From contig NZ_JOAJ01000003.1 in NCBI RefSeq assembly GCF_000720425.1, positions 744,001 to 808,000 of the forward strand: a DNA stretch of 64,000 nucleotides, given 5' to 3'. The first letter of the stretch is position 1; the number at the start of each line of letters is the position of its first letter. The notes under the pieces were generated by a model. That model had not been told where the DNA came from, ran no database searches, and saw nothing but the letters and a program-made list of their open reading frames with translations. Of this stretch, positions 57,740 through 64,000 are shown piece by piece. The translations under genes were made by a program, and so were the position numbers. The DNA comes from Nocardia rhamnosiphila NBRC 108938. GTDB taxonomy: Bacteria; Actinomycetota; Actinomycetes; Mycobacteriales; Mycobacteriaceae.

Positions 57740-58309
57740 TCAGGCGGAGACGAGCTCCCCGCTGGCCGCGGTGACCAGAACCTTCACCGACTCGGTCAGT
57801 TCGCGCTGCGCCTCGGCGTCCTCACGCGGGTGGCCGGCGGCGAAGCGCTCGCCCCACGCGGCATAGTGCAGGTGCGCTTCCTCCACGATCTTCCCGCCGG
57901 CGATACCCACGGATTTGACCGCGTCGGCGTGCGCCCACCGGGCGGCGTTGGGGCTGATCGAACCGCTGAGAACGGCCACCGGCTTACCGCTGATCGCGCC
58001 CGCGCCGTAGGGACGGGACAGCCAATCGATCGCATTCTTCAGTACCGCCGGCAGGGTGCCGTTATATTCCGGAGTGACCAACAGCAGACCGTCGCTCGCC
58101 GCGACCGCGTCGCGCAGTGCCTGGGCGGCGGCCGGTACCGAACCCGCGATATCGATATCTTCGTTGTAGAACGGGATATCACCGATACCTTCGTAGAGGG
58201 AGACCTCGGCGCCCGCGGGCGCGGTCGAGGCCGCCGCCTCGGCGACCTGCCGACTGACCGAGGCCTCGCGAAGGCTGCCGACGAGGGCGACGATACGGGT
58301 CTGGCTCAT
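57740..58309 (-). CDS. NADPH-dependent FMN reductase / quinone reductase
   Basis: 189 residues from ATG 58309, with AGGAG upstream. The flavodoxin-like fold has the FMN loop VGSLREASVSRQVAEAA, DGLLLVTPEYNGTLPAVLKNAIDWLSRP and the C-terminal region KSVGIAGGKIVEEAHLHYAAWG. It reduces flavin or quinones with NADPH. It is divergent from a TetR gene with a strong palindrome in between and ends at its own terminator, so it is a single-gene unit. Confidence 0.9.
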   Translation of the reverse strand: MSQTRIVALVGSLREASVSRQVAEAAASTAPAGAEVSLYEGIGDIPFYNEDIDIAGSVPAAAQALRDAVAASDGLLLVTPEYNGTLPAVLKNAIDWLSRPYGAGAISGKPVAVLSGSISPNAARWAHADAVKSVGIAGGKIVEEAHLHYAAWGERFAAGHPREDAEAQRELTESVKVLVTAASGELVSA

Positions 58310-58359
58310 GTTCACTCCTGCGGTACTAGTTGTGTGACGATCGCACTGCCCAGGTTAAC

Positions 58360-58373
58360 CGGACCGCGGTCCG
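58360..58373. promoter_or_regulatory. TetR operator between FMN reductase and TetR genes
   Basis: A perfect 14-bp palindrome CGGACCGCGGTCCG lies between divergent genes, 51 and 31 bp from their starts. Palindromes of this GGACCGCGGTCC type are common TetR sites in actinomycetes beside flavin reductase genes. Confidence 0.75.
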
Positions 58374-58403
58374 CTACATTCCTCCGGAGGGACGCACAGC
58401 GCC

Positions 58404-59126
58404 GTGAACTACGACACACTCAGTCCGGATTCCGCCGAATCCGGACCCTCGGGCGACCCGCGACCGAACCCCGCGTCGGCCGAGCCGCTCGCACTGCGGG
58501 TGCGGCCGCCGCACCGAGGGGTGGGACCCGAACTGCCCGGTACCGCCGAACCCGCCGAACGCGCCGACGCCGCGCGCAACCGGCGCCGGCTGCTCGACGC
58601 CGCACAGGAACTCGTCCGCGACCACGGCGTGGACGCCCTCACCATGGACGCGCTCGCCAAACGGGCCGGGGTCGGCAAGGGCACGGTGTTCCGGCGGTTC
58701 GGCAACCGGACCGGCCTGATGTACGCGCTGCTCGACCATTCCGAGACCCAGGCGCAGGAGGCGTTCATCTTCGGCCCACCGCCGCTGGGGCCGGGTGCGC
58801 CGCCGGTGGAACGGCTCGTCGCCTTCGGGCGGGCCCGGCTACTGGATCTCGAAGTGGCGGGCGAACTGCATCGCGCGGCCGAACTCGGCTCCTCCGAGGA
58901 CCATTTCAGCAGCCGGCCCTACCTCGTACTGAAAACCCATGTGACGATGCTGCTGCGCGACGCGGGCAGCCCGGGTGATCCCGCACTGCTGGCCGACATC
59001 CTGCTGGCCGCGCTCGGCGCCGCACTCGTCCTGCACCAGCTCCGCACACTCGGGTACACGCGCGAGCAGATCGGCGACAACTGGGAAGCCCTTGTTCGTC
59101 GCGTGGCCGTTTCCACCGAGCAGTAG
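58404..59126 (+). CDS. TetR-family transcriptional regulator
   Basis: 240 residues from GTG 58404. After a proline-rich N-terminal tail of about 55 residues comes the HTH (RRLLDAAQELVRDHGVDALTMDALAKRAGVGKGTVFRRFGNRTGLMYALLDH), then the helical ligand domain. The N-terminal tail is longer than normal. It probably represses the divergent FMN reductase and itself. Confidence 0.9.
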   Translation: MNYDTLSPDSAESGPSGDPRPNPASAEPLALRVRPPHRGVGPELPGTAEPAERADAARNRRRLLDAAQELVRDHGVDALTMDALAKRAGVGKGTVFRRFGNRTGLMYALLDHSETQAQEAFIFGPPPLGPGAPPVERLVAFGRARLLDLEVAGELHRAAELGSSEDHFSSRPYLVLKTHVTMLLRDAGSPGDPALLADILLAALGAALVLHQLRTLGYTREQIGDNWEALVRRVAVSTEQ

Positions 59127-59137
59127 AGTGATCCGGC

Positions 59138-59962
59138 ATGGGAAACCTGCGTGAACAGATCATCTCCGAACTGGGTGTGCTGCCGAACATCGAGCCGAAG
59201 GACGAGATTCGGCGCCGCGTCGATTTCCTGAAGGACTATCTGCGCGCCACACCGGCGAAGGGTTTCGTGCTCGGCATCAGCGGGGGCCAGGACAGCGCCC
59301 TCGCCGGACGGCTGTGCCAGCTGGCCGTCGAAGAGTTGCGCGCCGAAGGTCACGAGGTCCGCTTCGTCGCGGTGCGGCTACCCTACGGTGTTCAATCCGA
59401 CGAAGCCGATGCCCGCGTCGCCATGACCTTCGTCGCGCCCGACGAATCGGTGGTGGTGAACGTCCGGCCGGGCGCCAACGCCGTGGCGGCCGAGGTGGCC
59501 TCGGCCCTCAAGGTCGGCAAACTACGAGATTTCGTGCGCGGCAACATCAAGGCCCGCGAGCGGATGGTGATCCAGTACGCCATCGCCGGTCAGGACAACC
59601 TGCTGGTGATCGGTACCGATCACGCCGCCGAAGCGGTCACCGGGTTCTTCACCAAGTACGGCGACGGCGGCGTGGACGTCACCCCGCTCGCCGGTCTGAC
59701 CAAACGGCAGGGCGCCGCGCTGCTCGAGGAATTGGGCGCACCCGCGCGCCTGTCGTCCAAGGTGCCGACCGCGGATCTGGAGGACGACCGTCCGGCGCTG
59801 CCCGACGAGGAAGCGCTCGGCCTGCGCTACAGCGAGATCGACGACTACCTCGAGGGCAAGGATGTCACCGACGAGGTGGCGAAACGTATCGAAACGACCT
59901 TCCGCAACACCCGGCACAAGCGGGCCGTTCCGGTCGCCCCGCTCGACGACTGGTGGCGCTGA
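59138..59962 (+). CDS. nadE: Ammonia-dependent NAD synthetase
   Basis: 274 residues of a single-domain Nad[15 protein letters not shown] with the ATP PP-loop SGGQDS at 48-53, [49 protein letters not shown] and [15 protein letters not shown] at the end. It amidates nicotinic acid adenine dinucleotide with ammonia. Mycobacteria mostly carry the large glutamine-using enzyme; here the short E. coli-like form is present. It starts 11 bp after the TetR stop. Confidence 0.95.
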   Translation: MGNLREQIISELGVLPNIEPKDEIRRRVDFLKDYLRATPAKGFVLGISGGQDSALAGRLCQLAVEELRAEGHEVRFVAVRLPYGVQSDEADARVAMTFVAPDESVVVNVRPGANAVAAEVASALKVGKLRDFVRGNIKARERMVIQYAIAGQDNLLVIGTDHAAEAVTGFFTKYGDGGVDVTPLAGLTKRQGAALLEELGAPARLSSKVPTADLEDDRPALPDEEALGLRYSEIDDYLEGKDVTDEVAKRIETTFRNTRHKRAVPVAPLDDWWR

Positions 59963-60080
59963 GCGAATCCGCTCGGATCGACACGAACGCCGCTTACTCG
60001 AAGCACACTGCAAGTGGTCGACCTTGCTGTCGCGTGATATCGCAGGGTCGGCCGGGCGAGGCTGGACGCGCCCGGTACCC

Positions 60081-61040
60081 ATGACCGACGATGTCCGCAT
60101 GTTGCTCACGCGCCAGGCCGAACTGTTCGAAGGCTCCCGGGCCCGCCTGGAGGCGATCGCCTATCGCCTGCTGGGTTCGGCCGGCGATGCCGAGGACGCG
60201 GTGCAGGAGACCTACCTGCGCTGGCAGGCCGCCGACCGCGAGCACATCGAGACGCCCGAGGCGTGGCTGACCAAGGTGCTCACCAATCTCTGCCTCAACC
60301 AGCTCACCTCCGCCCGTGCCCGCCGGGAGACCTACGTGGGGCAGTGGCTTCCGGAACCGGTGCTGGCCGGCAGCTCGATGCTGGGCCCGGCCGACACCGT
60401 GGAACAGCGGGAATCGGTATCGATCGCCATGCTCACGCTGATGGAGCGGCTCACCGCCAAGGAGCGTGTGGTGTACATACTGCGCGAGGCCTTCGGCTAT
60501 CCGCACCACGAGATCGCCGACCTGCTCGACGTCACCGAAACCAACTGCCAGCAGATCTATCGCCGCGCAAAACAGCATCTCTCGATGGAACGGGCGCGCA
60601 TCGAGGTCGACGAGGCCGCCGCTCGACGGATCGTGGAGGAGTTCCTGACCGCGGCGGTCAGTGGGCAGACCGAGACGCTGGTGGCCCTGCTCACCGACGA
60701 TGCCTCCATCGTCGGCGACGGCGGAAGGTTCATCGCGACATTGAGCAGGCCGCTGCTCGGCGCGGAGCGCGTCGCGCGTTTCGTGCGTATCGCGATCAAG
60801 TCGTCGAACGGCACATGGAACAAGCTCGGCGGCAAGCCCGAGATGTTCGCGGCCATCGCCAACGGCATGCCCGCGCTGGTGCTGGTGTCCGAGGGCCGGG
60901 TCGTCGGCATCCTGGTCCTGCAGGTCACCGTGGACGGCATCGCCGCCGTGCACGGCCACGTCAACCCCGACAAGCTGGCATACGCCAACCGCCAGTGGGC
61001 CACCTACGCACCGGGAGCACCGCTGCCCGAATTGTGGTGA
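60081..61040 (+). CDS. sigJ: ECF41-type sigma factor (SigJ-like)
   Basis: 319 residues from ATG 60081. Sigma region 2 is LEAIAYRLLGSAGDAEDAVQETYLRW, region 4 VVYILREAFGYPHHEIADLLDVTETNCQQIYRRAKQHL, followed by a SnoaL-like C-terminal extension (VEEFLTAAVSGQTETLVALLTDDASIVGDGGRF and AANGMPALVLVSEGRVVGILVLQVTVDGIAAVHGHVNPDKL) that is the built-in control domain of ECF41 factors. No anti-sigma or carboxymuconolactone decarboxylase gene is adjacent, unlike many ECF41 loci. Confidence 0.9.
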   Translation: MTDDVRMLLTRQAELFEGSRARLEAIAYRLLGSAGDAEDAVQETYLRWQAADREHIETPEAWLTKVLTNLCLNQLTSARARRETYVGQWLPEPVLAGSSMLGPADTVEQRESVSIAMLTLMERLTAKERVVYILREAFGYPHHEIADLLDVTETNCQQIYRRAKQHLSMERARIEVDEAAARRIVEEFLTAAVSGQTETLVALLTDDASIVGDGGRFIATLSRPLLGAERVARFVRIAIKSSNGTWNKLGGKPEMFAAIANGMPALVLVSEGRVVGILVLQVTVDGIAAVHGHVNPDKLAYANRQWATYAPGAPLPELW

Positions 61041-61069
61041 CCCACATCACAGACGATCGCTGTCAGCAT

Positions 61070-61312
61070 TCAACCGCCGGCGAAGGGGGGCATGACATCG
61101 ACGCGCGGGGTCAGTGTCGCCGTACTGTCCCGGGTCAGTTCGTCACCCATCAGATAAGCGCAGACGGCGAGCATCTTGTCCAGGCCGGGACCATAGGTCT
61201 CGGTGAGCCGGGAACGAAGGTCGGCGATCGTGGCGCCGGGGGGCAGGTCCAGGGTCTCGGTGTCCTTGCCGACCGCATCGGCCACGGCGGCGAAGTAGCG
61301 GACCTCAACCAC
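61070..61312 (-). CDS. moaD: Molybdopterin synthase small subunit MoaD
   Basis: 80 residues from GTG 61312, overlapping the moaA stop by 8 bp. Ubiquitin-like fold ending in PFAGG, whose terminal Gly is thiocarboxylated as sulfur donor for molybdopterin synthesis. The N-terminus [14 protein letters not shown] and [13 protein letters not shown] match MoaD. Confidence 0.93.
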   Translation of the reverse strand: MVEVRYFAAVADAVGKDTETLDLPPGATIADLRSRLTETYGPGLDKMLAVCAYLMGDELTRDSTATLTPRVDVMPPFAGG

Positions 61313-62363
61313 CTATTGCTCCCATCGTGCGTTCCGGGGGGACGAAATCCTCGGCATCGATACCGTGACCCGCCCATTTCTGCCACATCGCGCCGCGCCA
61401 CAGCTGCGCGAGTTCCGCATCGCTCGCCCCGGCGCGCAGACTCGCGCGCAGATCGAACTCCTGATCACTGAACAGGCAGGACCGCAGCATACCGTCGGCG
61501 GTGAGCCGGGTGCGGTCACAGGTATCGCAGAATTTGCGGGTCACCGAGGCGATGATGCCGACAGTGGCGGGGCCCCCGTCGACCAGCCAGGTCTCCGCGG
61601 GTGCGGCCGGATCGTCGCGGCCGACGGCGGTGAGCCGGAACCGGGCGCCCAGCACCTCCAGCAGTTCGGCGGCGGTCACCATATCGGTCCTCGCCCATTC
61701 GTGGTCGGCGTCCAGCGGCATCTCCTCGATGAACCGCAGTTCGCACCCTTCGTCCAGGCACCAGCGCAGCAGGTCGGTGGCGCCGTGCAGGGTCTGCCGC
61801 ATAAGGACCGCGTTCAACTTCACCGGCGCCAGCCCGGCCGCGACGGCGGCACGGATACCCGACAGCGCCGAGTCCAGCCGGTCCCGGCGGGTCAACCGGG
61901 CGAAATCGGCCCGGTCCACGGTATCGAGGGAGATATTGACCCGGCTCAGCCCGGCGGCCGCCAATCCGGCGGCGCGATGCCGCAGGCCGACCCCGTTGGA
62001 GGTCATGGCCAGGGGCACCTCCGGTACCGCCGCGTGACAGCCGGCCACGATCTCCTCCAGATCGCGGCGCATCAGCGGTTCGCCGCCGGTGAACCGCACC
62101 TCGCGTACACCCAGATCGCGGACGGCGAGCGTGACCAGGCGAACGATCTCGGCCGCCGTGAGCAACTCCGCGGGCGGGATGGCCGGCAGCCCTTCCTCGG
62201 GCATGCAGTAGGTACAGCGCAGCGAGCACTTCTCCGTGATGGACACCCGCAGATCCCGCGCGGTCCTGCCGAACCGATCCACCAGCAGCGGCGTTTCCGG
62301 ACGTCCATCGAAAGAAGGGCGCCCGGACCGCACGGTGGGAATCCCCATTTCGACCAGCGTCAC
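61305..62363 (-). CDS. moaA: GTP 3',8-cyclase MoaA
   Basis: About 352 residues from GTG 62363 (ATG 62348 is an alternative start, since a GGAGG lies only one base from the GTG). The radical-SAM cluster is CSLRCTYC (Cys46, Cys50, Cys53), the second cluster lies in [20 protein letters not shown], and the protein ends in GAIGG, the essential C-terminal Gly-Gly. It makes the first molybdenum cofactor intermediate from GTP. It is coupled to moaD and opposite to moeA. Confidence 0.95.
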   Translation of the reverse strand: MTLVEMGIPTVRSGRPSFDGRPETPLLVDRFGRTARDLRVSITEKCSLRCTYCMPEEGLPAIPPAELLTAAEIVRLVTLAVRDLGVREVRFTGGEPLMRRDLEEIVAGCHAAVPEVPLAMTSNGVGLRHRAAGLAAAGLSRVNISLDTVDRADFARLTRRDRLDSALSGIRAAVAAGLAPVKLNAVLMRQTLHGATDLLRWCLDEGCELRFIEEMPLDADHEWARTDMVTAAELLEVLGARFRLTAVGRDDPAAPAETWLVDGGPATVGIIASVTRKFCDTCDRTRLTADGMLRSCLFSDQEFDLRASLRAGASDAELAQLWRGAMWQKWAGHGIDAEDFVPPERTMGAIGG

Positions 62364-62498
62364 GCCTCCATTATGTACGCCGGGTCCACCTCGATATCGA
62401 GCCTCCGCGGTATCGGCCGGTACCGAGCACCCGGCCCGCGCGTCGCCGTAGGCCACGACCGGCGGCGATCGTCCGGTACGCGCTACTAGTCTGGGCCT

Positions 62499-63722
62499 AT
62501 GATTTCTCGGCCCGCCAGTCGTCCGGCCCGGTCGGCGGACGACTACCGCGACACCATCGAACAGCTGTTGCGGCCACTGACCGCCCGGCCGGTGGAGGAC
62601 GTCCCGGTGGCCGAGGCACTCGGACGCCGGCTGGCCCAGGATCAGCACGCGCCGATCGATCTGCCCGTTTTCCGTAACTCCGCCATGGACGGCTACGCCG
62701 TGCGCGCGCAGGATGTCGCGGTCACCCCGGTGACCCTGCCGACCACCGGTGTGATCGCCGCCGGTGATCCCGGCCACGAAGCGCTGACACCGGAGACCGC
62801 GCGCAAGGTGATGACCGGGGCGCCGCTCCCGGCCGGCGCCGACTGTGTGGTCCCGGTGGAGGATACGACCGCCGGCGACCACTCGGTGCGGATCGCCCGG
62901 GGCCGTTCGGCCGGCGAATTCGTCCGGGAGCCGGGCAGCGATATCCGGGCGGGTGCCGAACTCGTCCCCGCCGCGACCGTGCTCGCCCCGCGTCATATCG
63001 CGGCGCTGGCCGCGGCGGGTGTGGGCCGGGTCCCGGTGTTCGCACCGGTGCGGGCGGTCGTCATCAGCACCGGAAGCGAGTTGGTGCCCGCCGGCACCGA
63101 GCTGCGGCCGGGGCAGATCTACAACTCCAACGGAATCGCATTGGCGGCCGCGCTCACCGCCAACGGTGTCGCGGTGACCGGTGTCGAGCACTGCGGTGAC
63201 GAACCCGCGGACTTCCGGCAGCTGCTCCACTCCGCGACCGCCGCCGCCGATCTGGTGATCACCACGGGCGGGGTGTCCAAAGGCGATTTCGAAGTCGTCC
63301 GGGAGGTCCTCATCCCACTCGGCGGCGAGTTCGGCTCGGTGGCCATGCAACCGGGCGGCCCCCAGGGCCTCACGGTCGTCGACGGTGTGCCGGTGCTGAG
63401 TTTCCCGGGGAACCCGGTGAGCGCGGTGGTGTCGTTCGAGGTGCTGGCCCGGCCGATCCTGCGGCACCTCTCCGGGCTGGACCCGGTACCCGAATACGAG
63501 CTTCCGCTGCTGGGCGCGGTGCGCCGCTCGCCCGAGGGCCGCCGTCAGTTCCTGCGCGGGCGGCTGGTCCGCAACGGCACGCGGCCGCACGCGGTGGAGG
63601 TGGTTTCCGGACCCGGTTCCCATCTCGTCGCGAGTATGGCGGCGGCCGATGTGCTGATCGATATTCCGGCCGCGGTGACCGAACTCGCGCCGGGCACGAC
63701 TGTGCGAGTGTGGACGTTATGA
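62499..63722 (+). CDS. moeA: Molybdopterin molybdotransferase MoeA
   Basis: 407 residues with the MoeA signatures [36 protein letters not shown], and the molybdopterin-binding [26 protein letters not shown] and [19 protein letters not shown], plus [18 protein letters not shown]. It inserts molybdate into adenylylated molybdopterin. It overlaps the start of moaC by 4 bp (ATGA) and is divergent from moaA. Confidence 0.95.
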   Translation: MISRPASRPARSADDYRDTIEQLLRPLTARPVEDVPVAEALGRRLAQDQHAPIDLPVFRNSAMDGYAVRAQDVAVTPVTLPTTGVIAAGDPGHEALTPETARKVMTGAPLPAGADCVVPVEDTTAGDHSVRIARGRSAGEFVREPGSDIRAGAELVPAATVLAPRHIAALAAAGVGRVPVFAPVRAVVISTGSELVPAGTELRPGQIYNSNGIALAAALTANGVAVTGVEHCGDEPADFRQLLHSATAAADLVITTGGVSKGDFEVVREVLIPLGGEFGSVAMQPGGPQGLTVVDGVPVLSFPGNPVSAVVSFEVLARPILRHLSGLDPVPEYELPLLGAVRRSPEGRRQFLRGRLVRNGTRPHAVEVVSGPGSHLVASMAAADVLIDIPAAVTELAPGTTVRVWTL

Positions 63723-64000
63723 GCGAGTTGTCACATGTGGATGCCGAAGGCCGCGCCCGCATGGTGGATGTGAGCGCCAAGGCCGATACCGCGCGGATCG
63801 CCGTCGCGGGCGGGGAACTGCGCACCACCGCGGAGGTGGTGGCGCTGGTGCGCGCCAACGATATGCCGAAGGCCGATGTTCTCGCGACCGCCCGGCTGGC
63901 CGGAATCGCGGGCGCCAAGAAGACCGCCGAACTCATTCCGCTGTGCCATCAGCTCGCGCTGTCCTCGGTGAAGGTCGAATTCGGTTTCACCGACTCCACC
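63719..64000 (+). CDS. moaC: Cyclic pyranopterin monophosphate synthase MoaC (partial)
   Basis: 94 residues run to the window end. LSHVDAEGRARMVDVSAKADTARIAVAGGELRT and LATARLAGIAGAKKTAELIPLCHQLALSSVKVEF are the MoaC N-terminal and active-site motifs (Lys and His of the KKTxELIPLCH stretch). It converts the MoaA product to cPMP. It is coupled to moeA; the C-terminal half is outside the window. Confidence 0.95.
   Translation, partial: MSELSHVDAEGRARMVDVSAKADTARIAVAGGELRTTAEVVALVRANDMPKADVLATARLAGIAGAKKTAELIPLCHQLALSSVKVEFGFTDST

Noticed and set aside
62364..63623. Upstream extension of the moaA frame
   Set aside because: It is antisense to moeA; the CSLRCTYC domain begins near 62350, so moaA starts at about 62363.

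Overview
The window is high-GC actinomycete DNA, most likely from Nocardia or a close relative in Mycobacteriales (inference). The backbone follows the Mycobacterium tuberculosis Rv3028c-Rv3053c gene order: fixB/fixA, SAM methyltransferase, GH57 branching enzyme, GT4 glycosyltransferase, PQQ-repeat lipoprotein, hexapeptide acyltransferase, two methyltransferases, enoyl-CoA hydratase, Nudix protein, ABC ATPase, serB, ctaD, fecB, nrdF and nrdE/I/H. EspG and DUF3558 proteins, an XRE/DUF397 pair, a mycofactocin-type SDR and an F420-type luciferase-like oxidoreductase also fit this group.

Layout. 1-6.3 kb: NADH dehydrogenase fragment, LysR regulator, small secreted protein, SDR pair, hypothetical protein, and an AraC regulator divergent from an MFS exporter. 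6.4-9.8 kb: glutamate dehydrogenase and electron-transfer flavoprotein (fixAB). 9.9-15.7 kb: polymethylated-polysaccharide type genes (methyltransferase, branching enzyme, glucosyltransferase), a lipoprotein and an acyltransferase. 15.8-20.2 kb: DUF1697 protein, then an ATPase translationally coupled to a membrane-anchored extracellular ligand-binding protein; this pair looks like an insertion in the conserved order. 20.2-28.1 kb: methyltransferases, echA, Nudix, ABC ATPase, Pth2 and serB, with two inverted copies of a roughly 125-bp palindromic repeat bounding the last three. 28.6-34.4 kb: ctaD, fecB, an exported intradiol-dioxygenase-fold lipoprotein, a small membrane protein and nrdF with a strong terminator.

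34.6-54.1 kb is largely accessory. It holds a thiocyanate-hydrolase/nitrile-hydratase-like operon with a fused beta-alpha subunit, MerR and WYL regulators, a GNAT remnant, a mycofactocin-type SDR, a deazaflavin-dependent reductase, an XRE/DUF397 pair, two coupled hypothetical genes, a type VII secretion effector/EspG/DUF3558 cluster without ESX core genes, an orphan FGE-like protein, mgtE with a proline- and arginine-rich leader peptide, a second MerR, a HAD-like protein, an F420-type oxidoreductase and a Phd/VapC toxin-antitoxin pair. 54.2-57.2 kb: nrdE, nrdI and nrdH. 57.7-64 kb: FMN reductase divergent from a TetR regulator, nadE, an ECF41-like sigma factor, and molybdenum cofactor genes (moaD, moaA, moeA, partial moaC).

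Regulation visible in the sequence: pairs of NrdR-box-like sites exactly 32 bp apart upstream of both nrdF and nrdHIE; palindromic operators in several divergent promoters; and good intrinsic terminators after fixB, ctaD, nrdF and the FMN reductase. I saw no tRNA, rRNA, CRISPR array, transposase or phage gene.
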